A DNA stretch of 64,000 bases from DAOTXR01 sp034435375 (GCA_034435375.1 DAOTXR010000044.1:62001-126000); one strand, 5' to 3'. Numbered from the stretch's first letter, positions 1 through 9,261 are shown. Program-made: numbers and translations. The notes: generated by a model not told the origin, from the sequence alone.

Positions 1-2
1 TT

Positions 3-1340
3 GTCGGGCCGCCTGGCACAGGTAAGACGCTGCTGGCAAAGGCTGTCAGCGGCGAGGCCGGTGTGCCCTTCTTCTCGATTTCGGGTTCCGAGTTTGTAGA
101 GATGTTCGTGGGGGTGGGCGCTAGCCGCGTGCGCGACCTGTTCGATCAGGCCAAGCGTCACAGCCCGTGTATCGTCTTCATTGACGAGATCGATGCTGTA
201 GGACGCCACCGTGGAGCCGGTCTGGGGGGGTCTCACGATGAGCGCGAGCAGACGCTTAACCAGATCCTGGTCGAGATGGACGGCTTTGACACCGACACCA
301 ATGTGATCATCATGGCTGCCACTAACCGGCCTGATATCCTCGATCCAGCTCTTCTGCGTCCTGGGCGTTTTGACCGCCGTGTGGTGCTCGACCGCCCTGA
401 CGTGCGCGGACGTGAAGGCATCTTGAAAGTACACGTGCGCGGCAAGCCAATCTCACCGGAGGTGGACCTCTCTGTCCTCGCACGTGCCACACCGGGTTTC
501 GTGGGTGCCGACATTGAGAATATGGTCAATGAGGCAGCCATCCTCGCCGCCCGCCGCAATAAGAAGACCATCGCAATGGAGGAGTTCCAGGAAGCCATTG
601 AACGTGTGGTTGCTGGACCGGAACGTCGCAGCCGGCTGATCAGTGAGGAAGAAAAACGCATCACGGCCTACCATGAGGCTGGTCACGCCGTGGTGGGATA
701 CATCCTTCCCCATTGTGATCCAGTGCTGAAAGTTACCATCATCCCGCGCGGCATGGCTGGTGGCTACACCATGATGATGGGCGAAGATGTGTGGTACAAG
801 TCGCGTTCTAAATTCATGGATGAAATTTCGATGGCGCTGGGTGGCCGAGTAGCTGAAGAGATTGTCTTTGGCGAGATCACGACCGGCGCGCGGGTGGATC
901 TTGAGAATGCCACCAAGACAGCCCGTAATATGGTAACCCGCTATGGCATGAGCGAGCGTCTTGGACCGATGATCTATGGGCAGAAGGAAGAACTAGTCTT
1001 CCTAGGTCGGGAGATCGGCGAGCAACGGGACTACAGCGAGTCGGTCGCTGAAGAGATCGATGAGGAGGTGCGCCGCATCATCAGCGAGGCCTATGAGTGC
1101 GCCCGCACGGTGCTGACCAAACATCGCGACAAGCTTGAGCTTATCGCTCAGACATTGTTGGAACAGGAAACCCTCGACCGCGAAGCGTTTGCTCGGTTAA
1201 TGGATGGGGCCTCGGCAGACGAGGCACAAGCCAGCAGCTCGTCACGCACGCGACCTGAGACCGAGGACAAACCTGTCAAGTCTGGTGGTGAGGAAACGCC
1301 TCCAACCCTCGACCGTCCACCTGCCCCAGCACCAGCCTGA
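3..1340 (+). CDS. ftsH: ATP-dependent zinc metalloprotease FtsH (5' truncated by window)
   Basis: Membrane-anchored AAA+ protease that unfolds and degrades misfolded membrane proteins and short-lived regulators. The reading frame is already open at the window edge and enters inside the Walker A motif (GPPGTGKT), so the two N-terminal membrane helices and the start of the AAA module (roughly 200 residues) lie upstream. Visible in order: Walker B (FIDEID), the second region of homology (ATNRPDILDPALLRPGRFDR), the zinc site HEAGH near 672-686, and the third zinc ligand Asp in the VDLENAT segment. The tail is Pro/Glu/Ser-rich and probably disordered. All catalytic residues in view are intact, so this is an active-type FtsH. 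It converges with the acyl-CoA ligase gene and ends just before a shared hairpin terminator. Confidence 0.97.
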   Translation, partial: VGPPGTGKTLLAKAVSGEAGVPFFSISGSEFVEMFVGVGASRVRDLFDQAKRHSPCIVFIDEIDAVGRHRGAGLGGSHDEREQTLNQILVEMDGFDTDTNVIIMAATNRPDILDPALLRPGRFDRRVVLDRPDVRGREGILKVHVRGKPISPEVDLSVLARATPGFVGADIENMVNEAAILAARRNKKTIAMEEFQEAIERVVAGPERRSRLISEEEKRITAYHEAGHAVVGYILPHCDPVLKVTIIPRGMAGGYTMMMGEDVWYKSRSKFMDEISMALGGRVAEEIVFGEITTGARVDLENATKTARNMVTRYGMSERLGPMIYGQKEELVFLGREIGEQRDYSESVAEEIDEEVRRIISEAYECARTVLTKHRDKLELIAQTLLEQETLDREAFARLMDGASADEAQASSSSRTRPETEDKPVKSGGEETPPTLDRPPAPAPA

Positions 1341-1375
1341 TAGACTCCACCTGCAAACAAGCTTTTGTGAAATAG

Positions 1376-1410
1376 AACCGGGCATCCCTGCGAGGGAATG
1401 CCCGGTTTTG
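1376..1410. terminator. Bidirectional hairpin terminator between ftsH and the acyl-CoA ligase gene
   Basis: Inverted repeat with arms AACCGGGCAT (1376-1385) and ATGCCCGGTT (1398-1407), and CCC/GGG extending the stem inward. A short T run follows on the plus strand. It lies between two convergent stop codons, so it can serve both genes. Confidence 0.75.
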
Positions 1411-1414
1411 TGTG

Positions 1415-3160
1415 TCACCTCGCCTGGGATTGCCCCCGGCTCTCTGCCTCCATCTTCACAAGCTCACGACGGAGAATCTTGCCTACCGTTGTCTTGGGCA
1501 GTGCATCAATGAACTCAATACGGCGCGGCACCTCGTAGGATGCCAGCCTCGCTTCGCAGTAGGCGATCAGTTCCTCGGCAGTCACCTGCTTGCCAGGGGC
1601 CAGCACGACCCACGCTTTGAGTGCCTCCTGCCCCTCCTTCTCCGGATGCGGGATGCCTGCCACGCCTACCTCGGCAACGGCCTCATGCTCTTTCAGCACC
1701 TTCTCAACATTGTTGGGGTACACATTGAAGCCGCCGATCAGCACCATGTCCTTCTTGCGGTCTACAATGTAGAAGTATCCTTCCTCATCCATGCGGGCAA
1801 TATCACCCGTGTACAGCCATCCATCGCGGATTGCGTTGGCCGTCTCAGTTGGCATGTTGTGGTAGCCTGTCATCATCACAGGGCCGCGTATCACCAACTC
1901 GCCAACCTCGCCTACTGGCATATCTGTCACACCATCGTCCAGGCTCACGATGCGGCACTCCACATCTGGGAAGGGCAGCCCGATCGATCCGGCCTTGTTA
2001 ACGCCCTTCATTGGGTTGCAGTGCGTAGCCGTGGGCGCTTCGCTCATGCCAAAGCCCTCGGCCACCTTAGCTCCGGTAAGCTCCTCGAAGCGTCGCTTGG
2101 TTTCAGGGGCAAGAGGAGCCGAACCGCTGATGCAGGCCCGGATAGAACCGAGGTCGTACTTCCCCGCCACTACATCCGGGTGGTAGTTAATGGCATTATA
2201 CAGCGCCGGCACACCCATAAAGATGGTTGGCTTGAAAGCATCGATGTTGCCCAATACATCGTCAATATCACGAGCATTGGGTACCATGATCATGGGAGAG
2301 CACGTCGAGACGGCAAAAGCCATCACGGCGACCATACCAAATACGTGGAACATTGGAATGGCTGCCAGGAATCGCTCGTCCTCGCCAGAGGTCCCCATCC
2401 AGACTTTCATCTGGGTTGCATTGGCGACCAGCGCATAGTGTGGGCCTCTGGCTGCTTTCGGAATGCCTGTGGTGCCGCCAGTGTACTGGAAGATCGCAGT
2501 ATCCTCTTTGGGATTGATGTCAACTTTGGGCCGCTGATCGGGCGAATATTTTTGCAGGACATCGAGGAGCCACATATCACCTGGCCGCAGAGCCTCTACT
2601 CGGTGGCCATCCTTCTTCTCCCTAGCAACCGTGAAGAGGAACTTGCCAATCCCAGGAAAGAAGTCCTTGATGTTAGAGACAATGACATGCTTGACCGGAG
2701 TTTGATCGCGGACGGTACCAAGCCCTTCATAGAACAGGCTCATGCCAATCAGAGCTTTTGCACCGCTGTCGTTGAGCTGCTCTGCCTTCTTGGCCGGAGG
2801 AAAGGTCGGGTTAAGAGCTACCACAACGCCACCGGCCTTGAGTATGCCAAAGAAGGCAATCACAAACTGGGTGGAGTTCACGAAATCGATGGCCACCCGG
2901 TCGCCTTTCTGGATGCCTAGATCGGCCAGCGCCCCTGCTAGACGGTCGCTCAGGTCGCCCAGTTCGCGATACGTGATCGAAGCGTGCCTGCGACCAAACA
3001 GCGGCAGGTGTAAAGAGGTAATGCAGGCGATGTTATTGGGCCGTTTCTTAACAGCCTCGTCCAGCAGGCTGAACAGGGGGACTTCTGGATATGGAGCCAG
3101 AGAAGCAGGGACACCTTTGTCGTACTGCCTGATCCAGGGCTTTTCGGCGTAGCTGACCAT
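1415..3160 (-). CDS. fadD: Long-chain fatty-acid--CoA ligase (AMP-binding superfamily)
   Basis: Activates a fatty acid to acyl-CoA through an acyl-adenylate, feeding beta-oxidation or lipid synthesis; soluble or membrane-associated. The 581 residues match the usual FadD length. Seen: the AMP-binding P-loop YTGGTTGIPK, the YTGDIARMDEEGYFYIVDRK stretch with the hinge region, GGFNVYPNNVE, and near the C terminus KTTVGKILRRELVK with the catalytic lysine. The ATG at 3160 has a perfect AGGAGG seven bases upstream, which fixes the start. It is a single-gene unit divergent from the coiled-coil/selB pair. Chain-length preference cannot be read from sequence; FadD is the best family label. Confidence 0.9.
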   Translation of the reverse strand: MVSYAEKPWIRQYDKGVPASLAPYPEVPLFSLLDEAVKKRPNNIACITSLHLPLFGRRHASITYRELGDLSDRLAGALADLGIQKGDRVAIDFVNSTQFVIAFFGILKAGGVVVALNPTFPPAKKAEQLNDSGAKALIGMSLFYEGLGTVRDQTPVKHVIVSNIKDFFPGIGKFLFTVAREKKDGHRVEALRPGDMWLLDVLQKYSPDQRPKVDINPKEDTAIFQYTGGTTGIPKAARGPHYALVANATQMKVWMGTSGEDERFLAAIPMFHVFGMVAVMAFAVSTCSPMIMVPNARDIDDVLGNIDAFKPTIFMGVPALYNAINYHPDVVAGKYDLGSIRACISGSAPLAPETKRRFEELTGAKVAEGFGMSEAPTATHCNPMKGVNKAGSIGLPFPDVECRIVSLDDGVTDMPVGEVGELVIRGPVMMTGYHNMPTETANAIRDGWLYTGDIARMDEEGYFYIVDRKKDMVLIGGFNVYPNNVEKVLKEHEAVAEVGVAGIPHPEKEGQEALKAWVVLAPGKQVTAEELIAYCEARLASYEVPRRIEFIDALPKTTVGKILRRELVKMEAESRGQSQAR

Positions 3161-3536
3161 TTAGAATCCTCCTTTTGCTGGCGAATGGGATACATCTATC
3201 GCAGGTGGAACAAACAGTTCCCCTCTCTATACCTGAAGCGATATTGGGCAATATGCTAAAACCAGATTAAACGACGAGATGGGATTCAACAACTGACCGA
3301 ACATGCCTTCGGCCAAACTTGAGGTTTCGCCGAGCAAGTTTCTTGAAGTTCTTTCGGTAAAACACCCAAAGCGCATCGTTGCCGTTGACTTTAGTATATA
3401 GTGGGTATCGCCAAAAAGTCCATCACCCCGGTAGCAAAATGTGCACCTATTGCGCTCAGTTCGAGTGTGACTCGCGCTCAGAATCCGATAGAATTTGATC
3501 GCTTGCCCAAGACCAGATACAGGAGCACTCTACCCT
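3161..3536. other. Intergenic region between divergent genes
   Basis: 376 bases between the acyl-CoA ligase (minus) and the coiled-coil gene (plus). The ligase ribosome-binding site sits at its left edge. It must contain both promoters. A weak plus-strand candidate is GTGACT, 16 bases, TAGAAT near 3468-3495, but it is not convincing. No RNA gene or repeat was recognised. Confidence 0.5.
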
Positions 3537-4727
3537 ATGGAGACGAACCAAACCGCCAAGATGGTTGCCTGGCTGGATGAGGAGCGCCGCAAAGACAAGG
3601 CCCTGATCACACGACTGGAAGAACGCGGGGCTTCGCAGGCGGCGCTGATCGAGGATCAAGCCCGGCGCATTCAGGCGTTAGAGAGCGAGATTGCTAGCCT
3701 GCGCTCAACCACTCTCTCAGTCAGTATGTTTGATGACGCCATCGCTCGGCTGCGAACTGAGGTAATGGCCGCTATTGAGCAGATCGACACACGGCGCAGC
3801 AACGTCGAACAGGAACTCCGCCGAGGTCGTGACATTGACCGTGAGGGATTGCTCAAGGGCCTGGATGAGCTGCGTCAGGAGGTGATCACGCGTATCGACC
3901 GCGCTATGATGCCCCGCCGAGCAGAAGAGGAACGGCTGTCGCGGGTGGCGGCGGAACTGCAAAACTATGCGGACAACTTGAGCAAGGGGCTGGAGGAGTT
4001 TGAGCGAACACTGGCCTTTCTGGAGGAACAGCGCCGACAGGACACACGCCGAATCTCTGACATCAATGGAGAGCTTGGGGACCTGGCCAAGCGTGTCGAA
4101 AGCCAGCAAGCTAAGTTGGAACTGCTCGAGGAGTTGAGTCGCCGAACTGAGCGTTCAGTCACTGAACTCACCGGAGGATTCAACGAGTACAAACAGCAGC
4201 GCCAGGCCTGGAATGAGCAGCAGGCGCTTGCGGACCAGAAGCGCGAGCATATGATGAGCGATATGGTCCGACGTATGGATGCCTTCACCGAGGATATGGA
4301 AACCTTTGCCAAACAGGTGGCTACCTGGGCCGACACTCATCGTGCAATGAAGCAGCAGATCGAGGACTTCGAGAGACTGGCGGATCGGGTTGACCGTCGA
4401 TTGAACGAAGTCTCCGAGATGCAACGTCTCTCAGAGGAGCGTTTCCGTCAGGAATGGGAAGAGTTTCTCAGCGATGACCAGCGACGTTGGCGACAGTTCA
4501 CCCTGACCAACGAGGAGGCTTGGCGTGTCAATACCCGGACCCTCGACGAGATCAAGGCTCAGGTTGCTCACCACAGCGAGCGTGCCGAGCGTCAGCAGGA
4601 ACACATTGCCCTTCTGGATCAGACACAGCAGAATATGCTGAATATCCTGACCACCCAGCTCCAGGTCCTACGCGAACAGGCTGACGATCGGCGCAAAGCG
4701 ATCCAATCTGAGATGAGGCAGACATGA
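3537..4727 (+). CDS. Coiled-coil protein of unknown function, coupled to selB
   Basis: 396 residues, almost entirely charged heptad-like helix rich in Glu, Gln, Arg and Lys (for example LEERGASQAALIEDQARRIQ), with no signal peptide, membrane segment or catalytic motif. It is predicted to be a long cytoplasmic coiled coil. The in-frame ORF extends 14 codons upstream of 3537, but the ATG at 3537 (METNQTAK) begins the charged helical sequence and is preferred. Its last codons overlap the selB start (ATGA at 4724-4727), so the two are translationally coupled. No family recognised. It may be a structural or scaffold protein; the link to SelB is positional only. Repeated tryptophans (WAD, WEEF, WRQF) in the C-terminal half suggest packing against another helix. 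Confidence 0.85.
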   Translation: METNQTAKMVAWLDEERRKDKALITRLEERGASQAALIEDQARRIQALESEIASLRSTTLSVSMFDDAIARLRTEVMAAIEQIDTRRSNVEQELRRGRDIDREGLLKGLDELRQEVITRIDRAMMPRRAEEERLSRVAAELQNYADNLSKGLEEFERTLAFLEEQRRQDTRRISDINGELGDLAKRVESQQAKLELLEELSRRTERSVTELTGGFNEYKQQRQAWNEQQALADQKREHMMSDMVRRMDAFTEDMETFAKQVATWADTHRAMKQQIEDFERLADRVDRRLNEVSEMQRLSEERFRQEWEEFLSDDQRRWRQFTLTNEEAWRVNTRTLDEIKAQVAHHSERAERQQEHIALLDQTQQNMLNILTTQLQVLREQADDRRKAIQSEMRQT

Positions 4728-6607
4728 CCTACGTCATTGGTACTGCTGGGCACGTCGATCACGGAAAGTCGACTCTGGTCAAGGCTCTGACAGGTATTGA
4801 CCCCGATCGCTTGGCTGAGGAAAAGGCCCGCGAGATGACCATCGACCTGGGCTTTGCCTGGATGACCCTCTCCACGGGTGAGACAGTCGGCATTATCGAC
4901 GTGCCGGGCCACCGTGACTTCATCGAGAATATGCTGGCTGGCGTAGGCGGCATTGACTTGGCGCTGTTTGTCGTGGCCGCTGACGAGGGTGTGATGCCCC
5001 AGACTCGTGAGCATCTCGCCATTCTTGACCTGCTAGAGATACCTGGCGGCGTGGTTGCCTTGACCAAGATCGACACGATCTCCGACCCGGAGTGGATCGA
5101 CCTGGTGACGCTGGATCTGGCCGAGGCGCTTAAGGGGACGGTGCTGGGCAGCGCCCCCATCCTGCCTGTTTCAGCGCGATCCGGGGTGGGGCTGGATCGT
5201 CTGAGGGCAGCCCTGGAGACGGCCTTGGCCGGGCGCTCCCCACGGCCCGACCGAGGTAAGCCACGGCTCCCGGTAGACCGCGTGTTCACGATTAGTGGGT
5301 TTGGAACGGTGGTTACAGGCACTTTAACAGATGGCGCATTTCATGTCGGTGACGAGGTGGAAGTCGTACCCGCTGGTCGACGTGCCCGCATACGAGGTTT
5401 GCAGAGTCACAAGGAGACTATCGAAGTGGCCCTGCCAGGCAGCCGTGTAGCCGTCAATCTGAGCGGCCTCACGACTGAAGATGTCCGACGCGGTGACGTG
5501 ATCGCCCTCCCCGGCTTGTTGAGTCCGGCTATGCTGATCGACGTGCGGTTCAGGCACTTAGCCGATACAGGCCGTCCCCTCCGCCACAATGCAGAGGTCA
5601 AGTTCTTTAGTGGTGCAGCGGAGACCATGGCCTATGCCCGCCTGCTGGGCCATCGTGAGCTGCCCCCCGGCGCTGAAGGCTGGTTACAGCTTCGTCTGGC
5701 GGAGCCTCTGGCGTTGGACCGTGGGGACCGCTTTATCCTGCGTTATCCCTCGCCACCGCAAACCATCGGTGGCGGTGTTGTGCTTGACCCTCACCCACCG
5801 CATCGGTGGCGGCGATTCAAAGACGAGGTCCTCGATCGTTTCGAGATGCTGGCTACTGGTACGCCGGAAGAGATATTGCTGCATACTCTCGAAAGCCAAA
5901 CAGCATTAACCTCGGCCCAGGCCGCCAGCCTGACTGGCCTATCTTCAGATGAGGTGATCCAGGCCGCAGCTGCTCTTCAGCAGCAGGGCGAGATCATGGT
6001 CATGGGGGATCAATGGTTGGTTGCTCGCGCGTCATGGACACGACTGATCGATCATATGGTCCGCGAGTTGAGCGAGTACCACCGGCAGTTCCCGCTCAAG
6101 GCAGGAATGCCACGTGAGGCCCTGCGCAGCCGCCTGTCGGTCGAGGCTAGGTTGTTCGGCGTGATTGTCAACCAGGCCATTGAATCAGGATTGGTAGTCA
6201 GTGAGGGAACCATCATCCGTCGGCCCGATCATGGGGTGCGCTTCACCACCGATCAGCAGACATCTGTGGATCGGCTGTTGGGTCTCTGCCAAGCCAACCC
6301 CGTCGCCACGCCCAGCGTGAAGGAGGCCACTGAGCTTATCGGCGAAGACGTACTACAGGTGCTGATCGAGCGCGGCGACCTAGTCCAGGTTGCCGAGGAT
6401 GTGCTGTTCGACGCCCAGACTTACCATGACTTAGTGCAGCAGATCGAGCAGTTTATCACTGCACAGGGGGCAATCACCGTGGCGCAGGCTCGCGATCTGT
6501 TTGGGACAACCCGCAAGTACGCGCTAGCCCTGCTGGAACACCTGGATGCCATTGGATTCACCAAGCGCGTGGGCGATGAGCGTGTCCTGCGGCGGCCAGG
6601 CTTGTAG
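4724..6607 (+). CDS. selB: Selenocysteine-specific translation elongation factor SelB
   Basis: GTPase that delivers Sec-tRNA(Sec) to ribosomes paused at UGA codons next to a SECIS hairpin. Seen in 627 residues: G1 GHVDHGKS (residues 9-16), the switch region AREMTIDLGFAW, G3 DVPGH, G4 TKID, then EF-Tu-like domains with FTISGFGTVVTGTL, and a winged-helix C-terminal part ending in DLFGTTRKYALALLEHLD, the family's SECIS-contacting WH4 signature. Full-length and intact. Start ATG overlaps the upstream coiled-coil stop. No selA, selD or tRNA-Sec is visible in this window, so the Sec pathway must be scattered or absent. The specific winged-helix ending argues against a generic EF-Tu paralogue. Confidence 0.93.
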   Translation: MTYVIGTAGHVDHGKSTLVKALTGIDPDRLAEEKAREMTIDLGFAWMTLSTGETVGIIDVPGHRDFIENMLAGVGGIDLALFVVAADEGVMPQTREHLAILDLLEIPGGVVALTKIDTISDPEWIDLVTLDLAEALKGTVLGSAPILPVSARSGVGLDRLRAALETALAGRSPRPDRGKPRLPVDRVFTISGFGTVVTGTLTDGAFHVGDEVEVVPAGRRARIRGLQSHKETIEVALPGSRVAVNLSGLTTEDVRRGDVIALPGLLSPAMLIDVRFRHLADTGRPLRHNAEVKFFSGAAETMAYARLLGHRELPPGAEGWLQLRLAEPLALDRGDRFILRYPSPPQTIGGGVVLDPHPPHRWRRFKDEVLDRFEMLATGTPEEILLHTLESQTALTSAQAASLTGLSSDEVIQAAAALQQQGEIMVMGDQWLVARASWTRLIDHMVRELSEYHRQFPLKAGMPREALRSRLSVEARLFGVIVNQAIESGLVVSEGTIIRRPDHGVRFTTDQQTSVDRLLGLCQANPVATPSVKEATELIGEDVLQVLIERGDLVQVAEDVLFDAQTYHDLVQQIEQFITAQGAITVAQARDLFGTTRKYALALLEHLDAIGFTKRVGDERVLRRPGL

Positions 6608-6677
6608 GTGCGCAGGTCTCCGGAGAGCTAACCCAGACAAGGAGCTGCGGATAACCTCCGCACCTGCTCTCTGGGTG

Positions 6678-6938
6678 TTAGAGGAAGACGCCTTCAAACA
6701 CGATCAGGCATACAGTCATGCAGGCAAACAGAAAAGATATGGCTGCAAGGAGAACCAGCACTGCCACCATTGGTTCGTGCCGGCGATGGTTGCGCCTAGA
6801 CAGAGGCGGCACCATACGATGCCACCCAAAGCCAATGTGACGCGGCTCGTGGGCATCGAACAAAACATTCCTGGATGGAATGAAGGTGCTGCGCCGTCTT
6901 GGTGAGAACTGGCAGGGCGCATGAATTTGGCCATCCAT
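6678..6938 (-). CDS. Possible small single-pass membrane protein
   Basis: 86 codons. The N-terminal half is polar and basic (including LSRRNHRRHEP), followed by one hydrophobic helix (MVAVLVLLAAISFLFACM and onward) to the C terminus, giving a basic-inside tail-anchored topology. The ATG at 6938 is preceded by a purine-rich run GGGAGGGGG that could be a ribosome-binding site. A shorter version starting at the Met just before the helix (30 residues) is also possible. No family recognised. It may be a genuine small protein or a chance ORF in the 500-base space between selB and groEL; the helix plus RBS tip it slightly toward real. Confidence 0.42.
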   Translation of the reverse strand: MDGQIHAPCQFSPRRRSTFIPSRNVLFDAHEPRHIGFGWHRMVPPLSRRNHRRHEPMVAVLVLLAAISFLFACMTVCLIVFEGVFL

Positions 6939-7124
6939 ACCCCCTCCCTACCCCAAACTACCACTACAACACTTCTCTATCCTTATTGTAACTTAGCTCA
7001 TAGCATCTGCTTGACCCCAGCCTGTCAAATACATAACCGACTGCGTAAGTGTAACAAAATTGATCACAGGATGTAAGATTCTGCTGCCGCGAATGCCCTC
7101 CAGGAGCTGTCTGAAGGTGAACGG
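6939..7124. other. Intergenic region downstream of groEL
   Basis: 186 bases holding no gene. On the minus strand it carries a TTGACA (complement of 7023-7028) that could be the -35 of a promoter for the small membrane ORF, but no good -10 follows at standard spacing. Confidence 0.35.
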
Positions 7125-7152
7125 AGAACCCCTCTCGTGCGAGAGGGGTTCT
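7125..7152 (-). terminator. Hairpin downstream of groEL
   Basis: Perfect 12-bp stem AGAACCCCTCTC/GAGAGGGGTTCT with a 4-base loop, eight bases past the groEL stop codon. The U-tract is poor in the minus direction, so termination may be incomplete or the hairpin may protect the 3' end of the mRNA. Confidence 0.7.
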
Positions 7153-7159
7153 GTGGTCA

Positions 7160-8791
7160 TTAGTACTCAGGCATGGGCGGGGTCGCCGGAGTCTCTTCCT
7201 TCTTGGGGATGTCAGTGATCAGCGCTTCGGTGGTCAGGATCATTGCAGCAATGCTGGCTGCGTTCTCCAGCGCACCCTTCGTGACCTTGGCCGGGTCGGT
7301 GATCCCGGCATCGACCATGTCGACGAATTCGCCTGTGATCACGTCGTACCCCATCCGGTAGTTGTCATGCTCGTGCTGCAGACGGCGCACCGTGTCAATG
7401 ATCACAGCGCCATCCTGCCCGGCATTCGACGCAATCTTACGCATCGGCGCTTCAAGGGCCGTGCGAACGATATTCACGCCGGTCTGCTCATCAGGATAGG
7501 TCATCTGCAGGTCGTCCAGTGACGAGATGGCGTTGATCAAAGCCACGCCGCCGCCAGGCACTATGCCCTCCTCAACCGCCGCACGGGTTGCGCTCAGGGC
7601 ATCCTCGACGCGATGCTTCTTTTCCTTCAGCTCGACCTCAGTCGCTGCACCCACGCGGATAATGGCCACGCCTCCGGCGAGCTTGGCAAGGCGCTCCTGG
7701 AGCTTCTCCTTATCGTAGTCGGACGTGCTCTGCTCGATCAGGACCTTGATTTCCTCGATGCGCCCCTTGATGGCAGCCTCATCGCCCTGGCCGCCAACGA
7801 TGGTCGTGTCGTCCTTGGTGCAGACCACCTTTTCGGCGCGTCCCAGGTCTTCCAGGGTGGCGTTCTCGAGCTTGCGGCCCATCTCCTCAGAGATGACCTG
7901 GCCGCCTGTCAAGATGGCGATGTCCTGCAACATGGCCTTGCGACGATCGCCGAAGCCAGGGGCCTTCACGGCCACTACCGTCAACATGCCGCGCAGCTTG
8001 TTGACAACCAGCGTGGCCAGGGCCTCGCCATCCACGTCCTCAGCAATGACGACCAGCTCACGCTTGCCACGGGTCAGCATCTTTTCGAGGATAGGCATCA
8101 GGTCCGACGCTGCGGAAATCTTCTTGTCGTAGATCAAAATATATGGCTCTTCGATGACAGCTTCCATCGATTCGGGATGCGTGATGAAATAGGCGCTGAT
8201 GTAGCCGCGGTCAAACTGCATCCCCTCGACATATTCGGTCTCAAACTGGAGACCCTTGCTCTCCTCAACGGTGATGACGCCGTCCTTGCCGACTTTCCAC
8301 ATCACTTCTGCGATCAGGTCGCCGATCTCGCGGTCCTGGGCCGAAATGCTGGCCACATTGCTGATCTCTTCCTGGGTGTCGATCTCGATAGCCTGCTGTT
8401 TGATCGCCTCGGCAACGCGGGTCGTAGCAGCCTCGATGCCGCGCTTGAGCAACATTGGGTTGGCGCCCGCTGCGACGTTCTTCAGACCTTCATTAACCAT
8501 CATCTGAGCAAGCAGCACGCTGGTGGTCGTGCCATCACCGGCGATGTCGTTGGTTTTGGTCGCTGCTTCCTTCAGAAGCTGGGCCCCCATATTCTCGTAG
8601 GGGTCTTCAAGCTCAATCTCTTTGGCAACCGTGACGCCATCATGGGTGATGGTTGGCGCACCCCACTTCTTGTCCAGGGCCACGTTGCGCCCCTTGGGGC
8701 CGAGCGTCGTGGTCACTGCTCCTGCTACAGTGTCAATGCCGCGCTTGAGTTTCCGGCGTGCTTCTTCGGAAAAGGCTAACTGCTTGGGCAT
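7160..8791 (-). CDS. groL: Chaperonin GroEL (60 kDa)
   Basis: Tetradecameric ATP-driven folding chamber in the cytoplasm, partner of GroES. 543 residues starting AFSEEARRKLKRGIDTVAGA, with the ATP-site DGTTTSVLLAQ, the GAGD-type AGDGTTT motif and the C-terminal EEGIVPGGGVALI stretch. The tail ends EETPATPPMPEY instead of the usual Gly-Gly-Met repeats, a known variation among chaperonins. ATG at 8791 has GGAGG upstream. Second gene of the groES-groEL operon, 58 bases after groES, under the CIRCE-controlled promoter. Confidence 0.98.
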   Translation of the reverse strand: MPKQLAFSEEARRKLKRGIDTVAGAVTTTLGPKGRNVALDKKWGAPTITHDGVTVAKEIELEDPYENMGAQLLKEAATKTNDIAGDGTTTSVLLAQMMVNEGLKNVAAGANPMLLKRGIEAATTRVAEAIKQQAIEIDTQEEISNVASISAQDREIGDLIAEVMWKVGKDGVITVEESKGLQFETEYVEGMQFDRGYISAYFITHPESMEAVIEEPYILIYDKKISAASDLMPILEKMLTRGKRELVVIAEDVDGEALATLVVNKLRGMLTVVAVKAPGFGDRRKAMLQDIAILTGGQVISEEMGRKLENATLEDLGRAEKVVCTKDDTTIVGGQGDEAAIKGRIEEIKVLIEQSTSDYDKEKLQERLAKLAGGVAIIRVGAATEVELKEKKHRVEDALSATRAAVEEGIVPGGGVALINAISSLDDLQMTYPDEQTGVNIVRTALEAPMRKIASNAGQDGAVIIDTVRRLQHEHDNYRMGYDVITGEFVDMVDAGITDPAKVTKGALENAASIAAMILTTEALITDIPKKEETPATPPMPEY

Positions 8792-8849
8792 AGGTATTTA
8801 TCCTCCGTAAAAGCGTGGTCTGATTTCCAACACGTGTGGTGGCCGGGGA

Positions 8850-9149
8850 TTACGACTCCACGATTGCCAGGATGTCGCTTTCCTTGAGAATAAGCAGCTT
8901 CTTACCCTCAATCTTGACCTCAGTGCCTGCATATTTGGCGAAGAGGATGGTTTGGCCGGCTTCAACATCCATCGGGATACGCTTCCCGTTTTCGTCCTTC
9001 CGACCGGCCCCCACTGCAATCACTTCGCCCTGTTGCGGCTTTTCCTTGGCCGTTTCGGGCAGGACGAGCTGCCCACCAGCGAAGGTCTCCTCACGTTCGA
9101 CTGGTTCGACAACTACGCGATCCCCCAATGGCCGCAGCTTAAGTGCCAT
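8850..9149 (-). CDS. groS: Co-chaperonin GroES (10 kDa)
   Basis: Heptameric lid of the GroEL chamber. 99 residues, typical length. Starts MALKLRPLGDRVVVEPVE and carries the mobile loop (EETFAGGQLVLPE) that docks on GroEL. AGGAGG lies ten bases before the ATG at 9149. First gene of the heat-shock operon, directly downstream of the CIRCE element. Confidence 0.98.
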   Translation of the reverse strand: MALKLRPLGDRVVVEPVEREETFAGGQLVLPETAKEKPQQGEVIAVGAGRKDENGKRIPMDVEAGQTILFAKYAGTEVKIEGKKLLILKESDILAIVES

Positions 9150-9225
9150 AAGTCGATGCCTCCTTGTTTTGAACGTGGCTGGAATGTCGCTATAGTCTAA
9201 AGTCAGCCTTCTGATAGGGTCATGA

Positions 9226-9252
9226 TTAGCACTCTGTGGGCCAGAGTGCTAA
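9226..9252 (-). promoter_or_regulatory. CIRCE operator (HrcA-binding site)
   Basis: Perfect inverted repeat TTAGCACTC-N9-GAGTGCTAA, matching the CIRCE consensus, 77 bases upstream of the groES start and immediately downstream of the promoter -10. Known to be bound by the repressor HrcA, so groESL should be repressed until heat shock. hrcA itself is not in the window. Confidence 0.97.
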
Positions 9253-9261
9253 TCCGAGCGT

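Noticed and set aside
1412..2920. Long plus-strand ORF of 502 codons
   Set aside because: Antisense to the acyl-CoA ligase, which has all family motifs and a perfect RBS; the antisense translation has no recognisable domain.
6608..6690. Imperfect stems after the selB stop
   Set aside because: Several competing weak pairings with bulges and no T run; not a convincing terminator.
7613..8779. Plus-strand ORF of 388 codons
   Set aside because: Antisense to groEL; a common artefact of GC-rich, codon-biased genes.
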